Of a DNA stretch of 64,000 nucleotides, positions 35,852-44,222 are shown in pieces; within the stretch, counting starts at the first letter, position 1; every line of letters begins with the position of its first letter. The DNA is from Oscillospiraceae bacterium (lineage in GTDB: Bacteria; Bacillota; Clostridia; Oscillospirales; Oscillospiraceae), in the NCBI GenBank assembly GCA_015067885.1, contig SVLO01000003.1:1-64000 (forward strand), in the 5' to 3' direction. The position numbers were made by a program, and so were the translations under genes. The notes beneath the pieces were generated by a model, which was not told the origin of the DNA, ran no database searches, and worked only from the letters and a program-made list of their open reading frames with translations.

Positions 35852-36217
35852 GTGCATCTGCATCAATCCGGTGAAGACTATTTAGAGGCCATTTTGATCC
35901 TGCAGCAGGAAAAGGGGACTGTGCGCTCCATTGATGTGGCGCAGAAGCTGGGCTTTTCCAAGCCCTCGGTCAGCCGGGCCATGGCCATCCTGCGTACCGA
36001 CGGGTACATTGAGATGGAACGTTCCGGCGCCATCACCCTGACCCCGCGGGGGGAGCAGGTGGCCCGCACCATGTATGAGCGGCACGATCTGCTGACCAAC
36101 TGGCTGACCAGTCTTGGGGTGTCCCCCTGGGTGGCGGCCAACGACGCCTGCCGCATGGAGCATGCTTTGAGCGAGGAAACCTTCAACTGCCTGAAAAAAC
36201 ACATGGGCGTTGAGTAA
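35852..36217 (+). CDS. DtxR/MntR-type metal-dependent regulator
   Basis: A 121-residue regulator beginning with GTG (GAGGTGAG upstream). The N-terminal winged helix (SGEDYLEAILILQQEKGTVR, then VAQKLGFSKPSVSRAMAIL) matches DtxR/MntR repressors, and the dimerisation/metal-binding half follows, with H (MYERHDLL), CRMEHALS and an ending LKKHMGVE. The metal ligand set Glu/Cys-His-His is recognisable as CRMEH. It lacks the SH3-like third domain, so it is of the short MntR type. Manganese or iron uptake genes are not adjacent; its targets are unknown. Confidence 0.85.
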   Translation: MHLHQSGEDYLEAILILQQEKGTVRSIDVAQKLGFSKPSVSRAMAILRTDGYIEMERSGAITLTPRGEQVARTMYERHDLLTNWLTSLGVSPWVAANDACRMEHALSEETFNCLKKHMGVE

Positions 36218-36237
36218 CGGAAAGGAGAAAGGCAAAT

Positions 36238-37065
36238 ATGGACGTTACACAGATGATTACCGATGCCGGTACGGCCTTTGCGAGCATTTCCTTTGACATT
36301 TCCATACCGGCGATCCTGCGGGTGCTGTTTACCGTGCTTGTTTGCGTGGTCGCGGTCAAGGTCCTTGGCAGCGTGATCGCAAAGATGCTGGGCAAAGGCC
36401 ACCTGGACGGTGCGTTGCAGGGCTTTTTGAAGACCGCGCTGCGAGTGGTACTGTACTTTGTGGCGGGGCTGGTGATCTTGAGCAGCCTGGGCGTGGACGT
36501 GACCAGTCTGATCGCGCTGCTGAGTGTTGCCGGCCTGGCGGTGTCTTTGGCGCTGCAGAATACCCTGGCCAATCTGGCCAGCGGAATTCAACTGCTGGTC
36601 AGTAAGCCCTTTTCCGCCGGCGATTATGTGGAGGTCGGAGCCAACGGCGGTACGGTGAAGGCGGTGGGGCTTGCCTATACCACCCTTGTCACCCCGGATA
36701 ACAAGGTCGTTCACATCCCCAACAGTGACGTGGCGGCGGCCCGCATTACCAACTATAATGGGAACACCACCCGACGCATGGAAATTAAGGTGAGTGCCTC
36801 CTATAATTCCGACATTGAAACCGTCAAGGGGACTATCCGTGCGCTGATCGACGCTGACAGCCGAATTCACGGTGACCCGGCCCCCTTCGTTCGGGTGTCC
36901 AACTATGGTTCCAGCAGCATTGAGTACACCATCCGAGTGTGGTGTAATACCGGCGACTATTGGGACGTCTACTTTGACATGATGGACAACCTCAAGCCTG
37001 CTTTCGACGCGGCCGGTGTGGAGATGACCTACGACCACATCAACGTACACATGGTACAGAAATAA
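36238..37065 (+). CDS. mscS: small-conductance mechanosensitive channel (MscS family)
   Basis: A 275-residue MscS-like channel, a turgor-release valve in the cytoplasmic membrane. Two helices precede the pore-lining TM3, LIALLSVAGLAVSLALQNTLANLASGI, which has the typical small-residue packing and the A-L-Q-N-x-L-x-N-x-x-S-G pattern. The beta domain (FSAGDYVEVGANGGTVKAVGLAYTTL) and the C-terminal alpha/beta domain are complete. GGAAAGGAGAAAGG precedes the ATG. It is probably co-transcribed with the small regulator 20 bases upstream. Confidence 0.93.
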   Translation: MDVTQMITDAGTAFASISFDISIPAILRVLFTVLVCVVAVKVLGSVIAKMLGKGHLDGALQGFLKTALRVVLYFVAGLVILSSLGVDVTSLIALLSVAGLAVSLALQNTLANLASGIQLLVSKPFSAGDYVEVGANGGTVKAVGLAYTTLVTPDNKVVHIPNSDVAAARITNYNGNTTRRMEIKVSASYNSDIETVKGTIRALIDADSRIHGDPAPFVRVSNYGSSSIEYTIRVWCNTGDYWDVYFDMMDNLKPAFDAAGVEMTYDHINVHMVQK

Positions 37066-37070
37066 CCGAT

Positions 37071-37120
37071 GCAATAACAAAGGGTCCCGGAGCAAATGCT
37101 CCGGGACCCTTTGTTATTGC
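37071..37120. terminator. bidirectional terminator between mscS and the DUF4830-like gene
   Basis: A perfect 23-bp stem (37071-37093 with 37098-37120), loop AAAT. The stop codon of the converging gene lies inside it. Confidence 0.93.
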
Positions 37121-37596
37121 GTGGGCATGGCAAGACCGTGAAGCAGGCCGTCCAGCTTGGAGGAGAGTACCTCGCCCCCCACCACGGTGTTCTTGTAGAT
37201 CAGCAGATTGACCTGTACGTCCTGCTGACCGGTGGGATAGTTGAAAATCTGATAGGTGTACCGCTTGAGCCGTTTGCCCGCAAGGCGTGTAAGGTCAAAA
37301 CCCTGTTCAGCCTGCAAGGACAAATAATCCTGATAGCTTTCGTCGAATTCGTCGGGGACCAGCAGCTCTTCCACGGCGGTTGGCTCGTCAACCACCTGCC
37401 AGCCGTAGGCGGATAAAAACCGAATTCGGTCCTCGTTGGTTTTGATGCCCTTGAGGCTGACAACGTTGGTTTCCGGACCCAAGGCGGGCTGCCCCGGAGC
37501 GGAACTGAGCAAAAGGGCGCAGCACAGCAGGCCCGCAGCCGCCGCACCCCACAGGGCCAGCTTGCGGCGGGATAGTTTGGCGGTAACGATCAACAA
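37114..37596 (-). CDS. DUF4830-like membrane-anchored protein
   Basis: A 160-residue protein with an N-terminal signal anchor (LALWGAAAAGLLCCALLLSS) and an extracytoplasmic domain. The segment IKTNEDRIRFLSAYGWQVVDEP and the later YQDYLSLQAEQGFDLTRLAGKRLKRYTYQI match the DUF4830 pattern seen in Clostridia. Function is unknown. The start is a TTG at 37596, 9 bases from AAGGAG; an ATG closer to that site is in a different frame. It is monocistronic. Confidence 0.7.
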   Translation of the reverse strand: MLIVTAKLSRRKLALWGAAAAGLLCCALLLSSAPGQPALGPETNVVSLKGIKTNEDRIRFLSAYGWQVVDEPTAVEELLVPDEFDESYQDYLSLQAEQGFDLTRLAGKRLKRYTYQIFNYPTGQQDVQVNLLIYKNTVVGGEVLSSKLDGLLHGLAMPTQ

Positions 37597-37693
37597 AGCG
37601 CATTTCTCCTTCCTCGTGGCGTACTGCTAAAGACTATGTTCAAAACGGGACGGATATGATACAATGTGCAAAAAGAGGAAAGGGGAGGCGGAT

Positions 37694-38413
37694 ATGGAAC
37701 GACTGGACAAGCTGCTGGCCTCCACGGGACGGTGGAGCCGCAGCCAGGTGAAAGAGCTGGTGCGGCAGGGCCGGGTGCGCGTGGACGGCCGGGTGGCCGC
37801 CAGGCCGGAGGAGAAGTGCGCCCCGGAGCAGGAACTGACGGTGGACGGGGAACCTGTCTGCCTGCAGAAATTTGTGTATATCATGATGAACAAGCCGGAC
37901 GGCTGGCTGTCCGCTACGGAGGACAAGCGGCAGCAGACGGTACTGGACCTGCTGGACAAGCCGCTGCAGCGCCGGGGCCTGTTTCCGGTGGGGCGGCTGG
38001 ATAAGGACACCACGGGCCTTTTACTGCTGACCGACGACGGGGAACTGGCACATCGGCTGCTGGCACCCAAAAGTCATGTGGATAAGGTGTATCTGGCTCG
38101 GGTGGACGGCTGTGTGAATGAGGACGACGTCAAGGCCTTTCAAGAGGGAATGGTGCTGGAGGATGGGCTGGAGTGTCTGCCTGCGGGCCTGGAACCGCTG
38201 GAGGATGGCAGCCGGTGCCTTGTGACCCTGCGGGAGGGTAAGTTTCACCAGGTCAAGCGGATGCTGGCCGCCCGGGGCAAGCCGGTGCTGGCGCTCAGGC
38301 GCCTTTCCATGGGGCCGCTGCAGTTGGATCGCAGTTTGCCCGAAGGAGGCTGGAGGCCGCTGACCGAGGGCGAGTTGCAAGCGCTGCGCGAGGCGGTTCC
38401 GGCCAAAGTTTGA
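37694..38413 (+). CDS. 16S rRNA pseudouridine synthase RsuA family
   Basis: A 239-residue pseudouridine synthase of the RsuA/RluB/E/F family. The N-terminal S4 RNA-binding domain (MERLDKLLASTGRWSRSQVK to about 60) is followed by the catalytic domain with the active Asp in FPVGRLDKDTTGLLLLTDDG, plus KFHQVKRMLAA near the end. The length and the S4 domain favour RsuA, which modifies U516 of 16S rRNA, but RluB-type specificity cannot be excluded. GGGGAGGCGG precedes the ATG at 37694; an in-frame ATG at 37664 is less likely. It stands alone. Confidence 0.85.
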   Translation: MERLDKLLASTGRWSRSQVKELVRQGRVRVDGRVAARPEEKCAPEQELTVDGEPVCLQKFVYIMMNKPDGWLSATEDKRQQTVLDLLDKPLQRRGLFPVGRLDKDTTGLLLLTDDGELAHRLLAPKSHVDKVYLARVDGCVNEDDVKAFQEGMVLEDGLECLPAGLEPLEDGSRCLVTLREGKFHQVKRMLAARGKPVLALRRLSMGPLQLDRSLPEGGWRPLTEGELQALREAVPAKV

Positions 38414-38452
38414 CCGGTTTCGGCATTTTTCACAAAAAAACCAAAAAAACAC

Positions 38453-38482
38453 TTGCCAAGCGGGGTACAAAGCCTTTATAAT
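38453..38482 (+). promoter_or_regulatory. promoter of the CdaR/PucR-like gene
   Basis: TTGCCA and TATAAT are 18 bases apart, 33 bases before the start codon. Confidence 0.75.
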
Positions 38483-38515
38483 ATGACCTATACTGAAAAA
38501 ACGGAGGGGTTTGGC

Positions 38516-39610
38516 ATGGCCAACAGAATTTTTCAGAGCCTCATTCTCCAAATGAAGGAAAACGTAGACCGCACCGTAGGCGTGATCGATGCGGACGGTG
38601 TTGTCGTGGCCTGCAGTGAGCTGGCCCTGATGGGCGAGCAGTGGTCCGGCGCGGTGGAGGCCGTGTTGGGCGCAGGGGAGGCCGGCCTGGGTTATTTCCA
38701 GGGGAAGAGCTTCCGCCCCCTGGCCGGTCCCGGCACCCAGTTTGAGTATGCGGTGTTTGTGCAGGGTGAGGATGCCATGGCGGCCTCTTTGTGTGCTATG
38801 GCGGCCGTTGCCATCAACAGTGCCAAGACCTATTACGAGGAGAAGCATGACCGGGCTGCGTTCATCAAAAATATCATCTCCGACAATATCATGATGGGCG
38901 ACATCTATACCCGGGCCAAGGAACTGCGCCTGACGGCCGAGGCGCCCCGCGCAGCCTTCCTGATTCGTCAGATTACGACCGCCGACCCCGGTATTATTGA
39001 TTTTCTGTACACGCTGTTCCCTGACCGGGCCACGGATTTTGTCCTGTCCCTGAACGAAACCGATGTGGTGCTGATCAAGCAGTTGAGCGAAAACGCCGAC
39101 AGCAAGGACCTGCACAAAATCGCCAAGCAGGTGTCCGACGCTGTCAGCCAGGAGCTGAACGTCAAGGTGGTCATCGGTATCGGTACCATCGTGGGTCACA
39201 TCCGTGATTTGGGCCGCGCCTTTAAGGAGGCCGGTGTTGCCATCGACGTGGGCAAGGTGTTTGAAACCGAAAAGGGCATCATCAACTACGAAAATCTGGG
39301 TATTGGCCGTCTGATCTACCAGTTGCCCACCACCCTGTGTCAGATGTTCCTGCAGGAGGTGTTCAAGAAGAACCCCATTGACGCCCTGGACGCCGAGACC
39401 CTGCTGACCATCAACAAGTTCTTTGAGAACAACCTGAACGTATCCGAGACTGCCCGGCGCCTGTTCGTCCACCGCAACACCCTGGTCTACCGGCTGGAGA
39501 AAATCAAAAAGCTCACCGGCCTGGACCTGCGTGAGTTTGACGACGCCATCACCTTCAAGGTGGCGCTGATGGTCAAAAAGTACCTCATTTCCCGCGGGAT
39601 CGAGTCCTGA
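38516..39610 (+). CDS. CdaR/PucR-type transcriptional regulator
   Basis: A 364-residue regulator with an N-terminal sugar-acid-receptor-like sensor (about 1-130, VGVIDADGVVVACSEL and a predicted helix AASLCAMAAVAINSA), a middle GGDEF-like linker region (VVIGIGTIVGHIRDLGRAF) and a C-terminal PucR-type helix-turn-helix NKFFENNLNVSETARRLFVH-RNTLVYRLEKI. This is the CdaR/SdaR layout, where the sensor binds organic acids. GGAGGGG precedes ATG 38516. No sugar-acid catabolic genes are adjacent, so it may act on distant genes. Confidence 0.82.
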   Translation: MANRIFQSLILQMKENVDRTVGVIDADGVVVACSELALMGEQWSGAVEAVLGAGEAGLGYFQGKSFRPLAGPGTQFEYAVFVQGEDAMAASLCAMAAVAINSAKTYYEEKHDRAAFIKNIISDNIMMGDIYTRAKELRLTAEAPRAAFLIRQITTADPGIIDFLYTLFPDRATDFVLSLNETDVVLIKQLSENADSKDLHKIAKQVSDAVSQELNVKVVIGIGTIVGHIRDLGRAFKEAGVAIDVGKVFETEKGIINYENLGIGRLIYQLPTTLCQMFLQEVFKKNPIDALDAETLLTINKFFENNLNVSETARRLFVHRNTLVYRLEKIKKLTGLDLREFDDAITFKVALMVKKYLISRGIES

Positions 39611-39619
39611 ATATAAGTT

Positions 39620-39652
39620 AATTGCCGCCTGCATTTGCGGGCGGCAATTTTT
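39620..39652 (+). terminator. terminator after the CdaR-like gene
   Basis: AATTGCCGCCTGC pairs with GCGGGCGGCAATT (one G-T pair), followed by six T. Confidence 0.92.
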
Positions 39653-39686
39653 TATAAAAAGGGGGTTGCAAAGAGCAAGGACAAGA

Positions 39687-39723
39687 GTTACAATAAAATT
39701 ACAAAAGTTACAAAACAATTACA
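39687..39723 (-). promoter_or_regulatory. two consecutive WalR-type boxes upstream of ftsE
   Basis: On the minus strand four half-sites read TGTAAT, TGTAAC, TGTAAT and TGTAAC. The spacings are 5, 3 and 5 bases, so there are two full matches to the WalR consensus TGTWAH-N5-TGTWAH. They lie about 165-200 bases before ftsE. WalRK controls wall hydrolases in low-GC Gram-positives, and the operon downstream ends in a hydrolase, so the site fits. Confidence 0.6.
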
Positions 39724-39886
39724 AGATGCGGGCAAAAAAACGGCCCGGATTTTCGGGGAGCGGGCCGAGGATTTACGAAAAATGTCATTTACATAATACG
39801 GGCAATATGATAAACTGAGATAGTGCGTGGGGTGCGGTGTGATACAGGCTGCACCTACAGAAAAGAATGGTTGAGTGAGGCAGAGT

Positions 39887-40567
39887 ATGGTTCGTTTAAT
39901 TGACATCTACAAGGAATACGACAACGGCACCGAGGCGCTGCGCGGCGTGAACCTGCGCATTGACGACGGCGAGTTTGTCTTTTTGGTGGGGCCGTCCGGT
40001 TCCGGCAAATCCACCATTATCAAGCTCATTACCAGCGAGGTATATCCCACCTCCGGTACGATGATGGTCAACGGCTTTCGCCCGGACAATATGCGAGAGA
40101 GTCAGATCCCTCTCATGCGCCGCACGTTGGGCGTCATTTTTCAGGATTTCCGCCTGATCGAGAAAAAGACCGTGTGGGAGAACCTGTCCTTTGTCATGCG
40201 GGCGGTGGGTGTATCCGGACGGGAGGTGCGTCGGCGCATCCCCTACATACTGAAACTGGTCGGGTTAGAGGGGAAGGAGGACCACTTCCCCGATGAGCTG
40301 TCCGGCGGCGAACAGCAGCGTGTCGCCATTGCCCGGGCGCTGGTCAACAATCCCAGGATGATCATTGCCGACGAGCCTACCGGCAATCTGGACCCCCAGC
40401 GGTCCCGTGAGATCATGGATCTGCTCAACCGCATCAACGAGTTGGGCACTACCGTGCTGGTGGTTACCCATGAGCGGGATCTGGTAGACAGGTTCGGAAA
40501 GCGTGTGGTGGCCATCGAGGATGGAAAAATCATCAGTGATGAAACGGGTGGGTACTACAATGGCTAA
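39887..40567 (+). CDS. ftsE: cell-division ABC transporter ATP-binding protein FtsE
   Basis: FtsE pairs with FtsX to transmit ATP hydrolysis to a periplasmic or wall-side hydrolase at the division site. The 226-residue protein has Walker [10 protein letters not shown], the signature [15 protein letters not shown], Walker [13 protein letters not shown] and the switch histidine in VVTHERDLV. The start at 39887 lies behind a modest GAGGCAGAG site. Four-gene order ftsE-ftsX-small peptide-M23 hydrolase is as in many Clostridia. ftsX overlaps the last 8 bases. Confidence 0.95.
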   Translation: MVRLIDIYKEYDNGTEALRGVNLRIDDGEFVFLVGPSGSGKSTIIKLITSEVYPTSGTMMVNGFRPDNMRESQIPLMRRTLGVIFQDFRLIEKKTVWENLSFVMRAVGVSGREVRRRIPYILKLVGLEGKEDHFPDELSGGEQQRVAIARALVNNPRMIIADEPTGNLDPQRSREIMDLLNRINELGTTVLVVTHERDLVDRFGKRVVAIEDGKIISDETGGYYNG

Positions 40568-41465
40568 AGAAAAGAAGACTGTCAGACGGATCAACGCCGG
40601 CTATTACTTCAGCGAGGGCTTTCACAACGTGTTCAGCCACGGCCTGATGTCCTTTGCCGCTGTGTGCATGATCGTGGCCTGCCTGCTGATCATGGGGATG
40701 TTCTCCCTTGTTGCGATCAATATGGAAAATCTGCTGGGTGAGCTGGAGCGGGAAAATGAGTTTATCGCCTACATTGATGAAACCTACACCCGGGAGCAGG
40801 CTCAGGCCATGAAGTCGCAACTGACGGCCATCGAGAATGTGGCCGACGTCACCTTCGTCACCAAGGAGGAGGCGCGGGAGAACTATCTGCAGGGCCGGGA
40901 AGAGGTAGAACTGCTGCAGGAGCTGCCTGCCACCGTGTTCCGTGACCGGTACCGCATTCACGTTTCCGACCTTGAGCGGATCTCCGGAACGGTGGATTCG
41001 GTCAAGCGGGTGACCGGCGTGGCCAAGGTCACTGTAGCGCTGGAGATCGCCCAGGGCTTTGTGTTGGCGCGCAATATCGCCGCGGGCGTGGCTATGGTGC
41101 TGATTGCCATGCTGATGATCATTTCTCTGTTTATCATTGCAAATACCATTAAACTGGCCACCTTCTACCGCCGGGAGGAGATCGCCATTATGAAGATGTG
41201 CGGTGCCACCAACGGCTTTATTCGCTGGCCCTTTGTGTACGAGGGTATGCTGCTGGGTCTGACCGGCGCGGTGATCGCGTTTTTCATGCAGTGGGGCGTG
41301 TACCAGCTGGTGTGCAGTATGATCCCGGATAGCGGCATGGGCGTGTTCAACATCATTCCCTATACCGATATGGCACTGCACATTTTCTGTATATTCCTGC
41401 TGTCCGGATTTGTGATCGGTGTGGGCGGCTCCATGGTTGCCATTCGTAAATTCCTGCAGGTGTAA
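40560..41465 (+). CDS. ftsX: cell-division membrane protein FtsX
   Basis: A 301-residue FtsX: four membrane helices (GLMSFAAVCMIVACLLIMGM; VAMVLIAMLMIISLFIIAN; GMLLGLTGAVIAFFMQWGVY; LHIFCIFLLSGFVIGVG) with a large outer loop of about 120 residues (ENEFIAYIDETYTREQAQAM onward), the part that binds hydrolase activators. The coupling loop REEIAIMKMCGATNGFIRWPF that touches FtsE is present. The ATG at 40560 overlaps the end of ftsE, indicating translational coupling. Confidence 0.95.
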   Translation: MAKEKKTVRRINAGYYFSEGFHNVFSHGLMSFAAVCMIVACLLIMGMFSLVAINMENLLGELERENEFIAYIDETYTREQAQAMKSQLTAIENVADVTFVTKEEARENYLQGREEVELLQELPATVFRDRYRIHVSDLERISGTVDSVKRVTGVAKVTVALEIAQGFVLARNIAAGVAMVLIAMLMIISLFIIANTIKLATFYRREEIAIMKMCGATNGFIRWPFVYEGMLLGLTGAVIAFFMQWGVYQLVCSMIPDSGMGVFNIIPYTDMALHIFCIFLLSGFVIGVGGSMVAIRKFLQV

Positions 41466-41478
41466 GGAGTTTTGACCT

Positions 41479-41580
41479 ATGAACAGAAGACGAAAAATCT
41501 TCATGTCTGTCATGGCGGGGCTGATGGCGCTGCTGCTTCTGCTGCCGCTGGTGCTGGGCGCGCTGGAAGCGATGTTGTGA
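41479..41580 (+). CDS. 33-residue hydrophobic peptide between ftsX and the hydrolase
   Basis: A small gene with AAGGAG well placed (11 bases upstream). The peptide begins MNRRRKIFMSVMAGLMALLL and continues LLPLVLGALEAML, a basic N-terminus followed by a single membrane helix, so it should sit in the membrane with the N-terminus inside. It lies 13 bases after ftsX and 10 before the hydrolase gene, filling the gap with a translation signal of its own. No family was recognised. It may be a small regulator of the FtsEX complex. Confidence 0.6.
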   Translation: MNRRRKIFMSVMAGLMALLLLLPLVLGALEAML

Positions 41581-41590
41581 GGGCTTGGAT

Positions 41591-42790
41591 ATGAAGAAAT
41601 GGTTGATACGAGTGCTGGCGGTGGTGCTGGCGGCGGTGGTGCTACTGCCCACTCCGGCTGTGACCCCCGTGGTGCAGGCGGTCACTCAGGCGGAAATTGA
41701 CAGCCTGAAAGAGGATGCCAGCAACCTGGAAGCAAAGAAGAAAGAGCTGGAAAAGCAGCTCAAGGCCATCGCTGCCGATAAGAGTAAGGCCATGCAGCAG
41801 AAAAATCTGCTGGAGGACCAGATCGACGTACTCCAGTCGGAGATTTCCGTCGCCAACAAACAGATCGCCAAGTACGACGAGCTGATCGGCTCGTTGGAAA
41901 ATCAGCTGGAGAGCAACCGGCAGGAGGAGGCGCGGCTATACGAGCTTTTGTGCCGGTGCGTGCGCTACATGGAGGAAGAGGGAAATACCGGCTACTGGAG
42001 CGTGCTGTTCCGGGCAACCAGCTTTTCCGACCTGCTGGACCGCTTTATTATGGTCAATGAAATTGTGGAGTATAACGAGGCGGTGCTGAATGATCTGGCC
42101 GCCACCCGGGAGCAGATCAAGCAGGACAAATCCGCGGTGGAGGTAGCCCGGTCCGAGCAGCAGGCGGTCAAGGACAAGCTGGTTGAAGCCCGCAAGGAGA
42201 TCGAGGCGAGCGAGGCCGAGGTGGATAAGCTCCTCCGGCAGATCAACCAGCAGGAGGATAAAATCGAACATTCGATGAAGGAGCTGGAGGCCCAGGCCAA
42301 GGCTATGGATGCCGAGATCGCCCGCAAGGAGCGGGAGCTGGCCGCCAGCGGCACCAAGATCACCAGCGAAAGCGGATATCTGTGGCCGCTGACGAACTAC
42401 AAAAACCTGTCGTCGCTCTTTGCGGGACGAAAGGACCCCTTTACCGGCAGACCTGCCACCCACAGTGGCATCGACGTGCCGGCGCCTAAGGGGACCCCTG
42501 TGCTGGCGGCCAAAAGCGGTGTGGTCATTACCTCCGGCTATAACTCCGGTGGTTACGGAAACTACGTGGTCATCAGCCACGGCAACGGCAACACGACCCT
42601 CTACGCCCATCTGTCTGCCCGTTCGGTGAAAGAGGGCGATACCGTCAAGCAAGGACAGGTGGTGGGCAAGGTGGGATCCACCGGCCGTTCCACCGGTAAC
42701 CATCTGCATTATGAAATTCGCGTAAATAACGTGCGAATTGACCCGGTGACCAAGTACAGCGGCCTGACCTATAAGGGGAAGAAGCTGTAA
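41591..42790 (+). CDS. EnvC/CwlO-like coiled-coil M23 peptidase
   Basis: A 399-residue secreted protein: a signal peptide (VLAVVLAAVVLLPTPAVT), a long coiled coil (about 30-250, repeated heptads such as KKKELEKQLKAIAADKSKAM), then an M23 (LytM) peptidase domain with zinc-ligand motifs HSGIDVPAPKGTPV, the HGNGNTTLYAHLS segment and NHLHYEIR. The H-x-H and second His ligands appear intact, so it could be an active endopeptidase rather than a mere activator. Position behind ftsEX matches the EnvC/PcsB class that FtsEX switches on. The start at 41591 follows GAGGG. Confidence 0.92.
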   Translation: MKKWLIRVLAVVLAAVVLLPTPAVTPVVQAVTQAEIDSLKEDASNLEAKKKELEKQLKAIAADKSKAMQQKNLLEDQIDVLQSEISVANKQIAKYDELIGSLENQLESNRQEEARLYELLCRCVRYMEEEGNTGYWSVLFRATSFSDLLDRFIMVNEIVEYNEAVLNDLAATREQIKQDKSAVEVARSEQQAVKDKLVEARKEIEASEAEVDKLLRQINQQEDKIEHSMKELEAQAKAMDAEIARKERELAASGTKITSESGYLWPLTNYKNLSSLFAGRKDPFTGRPATHSGIDVPAPKGTPVLAAKSGVVITSGYNSGGYGNYVVISHGNGNTTLYAHLSARSVKEGDTVKQGQVVGKVGSTGRSTGNHLHYEIRVNNVRIDPVTKYSGLTYKGKKL

Positions 42791-42818
42791 GGGGAAATGC
42801 CCTGTCACACGTTGTCCC

Positions 42819-42855
42819 AACGGGCCGCGGACCGAGAGGTCCGCGGCCCGTTTTA
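42819..42855 (+). terminator. terminator of the ftsEX operon
   Basis: ACGGGCCGCGGACC pairs with GGTCCGCGGCCCGT around GAGA, followed by TTT. Confidence 0.92.
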
Positions 42856-42915
42856 CTTGTGGGAATGGAATTGGGGATCCATCCATATCCTTAAGACGGA
42901 AAGGGAGGGAGTAAC

Positions 42916-43581
42916 GTGCTGGGAGTATTTTGTCTGCGTGGGGGTCATGGGACGCGCCCGGAACCTATCCGGGTCGCCGGAATGGGCGTGTTGTGCGCGT
43001 ATGTAACACCGGGTGGGCCGCGGGAGGGGCGGCGGCTGGCCCGGGCGGAAAAGCGTTTGCGCCGGGCGGGCGTCAGCCGGATTTTACCATGCAGGGGGAG
43101 CGGGCCGGATTGTTCCCTGCCGGCAGTGGGGACGCTGCCTCTGTGCCGGGCCATGGCGGACCGGCTGGTTATGAGCGCGCTGGCGCGCAGGGCCATCTTG
43201 CCCCAACAGGCAACTGTGGTGCTGCGTGGGGAATACCCGGATGGTGACCTGGCCGAGGCGGCCTACCGTCTTTGCCCCCGGGTGCGGCAGGTAGTCATTG
43301 AAACCGTGCGGGGCGGAGAGGAACTGCAGCACAGGCTGTACCGGGAGTTTGGCGCAAGCGTGGACCCCGCGGCGGCAGAGGAAAGCGTCCTTCGGGTGCG
43401 TTTTAGCGGCTCTCCGGCGGGAGAGGGGGTGCGGTTGTGTACGCAGAGCGACGTTGCCGACGTGCGTTTGGAGGCGCCGGGGGTGGAACTGCCTGATTTT
43501 TTGGAACCCGCACCCGCGCTGTGCGCCCTTTGGCAGGCAGGGCGGCTGTCTTTGGAGCAGGTGCGGGTACAAAACACGTAG
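42916..43581 (+). CDS. protein of unknown function
   Basis: A 221-residue protein starting with GTG at 42916 (GGAGGG 5 bases upstream). It is Arg- and Ala-rich with a high GC content. The middle shows an alternation of hydrophobic strands and helices (AVGTLPLCRAMADRLVMSAL; QQATVVLRGEYPDGDLAEAAYRLCPRV; VRQVVIETVRGGEELQHRLYREFG), consistent with an alpha/beta fold. No motif of a known family was recognised. It sits between the ftsEX terminator and the greA promoter, and likely uses a promoter not visible by eye. Confidence 0.6.
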   Translation: MLGVFCLRGGHGTRPEPIRVAGMGVLCAYVTPGGPREGRRLARAEKRLRRAGVSRILPCRGSGPDCSLPAVGTLPLCRAMADRLVMSALARRAILPQQATVVLRGEYPDGDLAEAAYRLCPRVRQVVIETVRGGEELQHRLYREFGASVDPAAAEESVLRVRFSGSPAGEGVRLCTQSDVADVRLEAPGVELPDFLEPAPALCALWQAGRLSLEQVRVQNT

Positions 43582-43597
43582 CGGGAAATAATTTCCC

Positions 43598-43626
43598 TTG
43601 ACATCCGTCTTGTGGGGTACTATAAT
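43598..43626 (+). promoter_or_regulatory. consensus promoter of greA-lysS
   Basis: TTGACA and TATAAT are separated by 17 bases, about 96 bases before greA. Confidence 0.92.
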
Positions 43627-43721
43627 CTAACAGAATGTGTCCGTGTACCTATTTCTTTATTATATTTGTATGACTGATTTGCGGTAAGCGCCGCAGTCAG
43701 CAGGAAAGGTGTGCAAAACAA

Positions 43722-44192
43722 ATGGCCAAGCAGTATAAGCTCAGCGCCGAGCGGCTCCAGCAGTTGCAGGAGGAGATGACCTACCTGAAAACCGTCCGGG
43801 AGAAAGAGGTGGCCGAGCTGATCAAAGAGGCTCGCTCCTTTGGTGATCTGTCCGAGAACAGCGAGTATGACGAGGCCAAGAATGAGCAGGGCAAACTCTA
43901 CTCCCGCATCGCCCAACTGGAAGAGATCCTGTCCAACTACATTGTCATCGATGAGCAGGCGGAGGGTGATCACGTCCGTCTTGGCTGCACCGTGGTGGTG
44001 CTGGACAAGGAGTTTGACGAGGAAACCACCTACAAAATCGTCGGCTCTCAGGAGGCGGACCCCATGAACGGCATGATCTCCGAGGACTCCCCCTTTGGCA
44101 AGGCTCTGCTTGGCAAGGTGGCCGGGGACGAGGTCGTGGTGGAGGCTCCCGGCGGCGCCGTGGAGTACAAGATCGTCAGCGTAAGCAAGTAA
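43722..44192 (+). CDS. greA: transcription elongation factor GreA
   Basis: GreA stimulates RNA polymerase to cleave backtracked transcripts. The 156-residue protein has the N-terminal coiled coil with the acidic tip (SFGDLSENSEYDEAKNEQ, the conserved D/E pair) and the C-terminal FKBP-like domain (DPMNGMISEDSPFGKALLGK). AGGAAAGG is upstream of the ATG. Gene order greA-lysS is typical of Clostridia, and a perfect promoter precedes it. Confidence 0.96.
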   Translation: MAKQYKLSAERLQQLQEEMTYLKTVREKEVAELIKEARSFGDLSENSEYDEAKNEQGKLYSRIAQLEEILSNYIVIDEQAEGDHVRLGCTVVVLDKEFDEETTYKIVGSQEADPMNGMISEDSPFGKALLGKVAGDEVVVEAPGGAVEYKIVSVSK

Positions 44193-44222
44193 CCCGCTTT
44201 TTTAGAGATAGGAGATTTTACT

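Noticed and set aside
33038-35866. A 942-residue open frame on the minus strand across valS
   Set aside because: It is the mirror of a GC-rich, codon-biased gene; it lacks a ribosome binding site and has a His/Gly/Leu-skewed composition, as usual for shadow frames.
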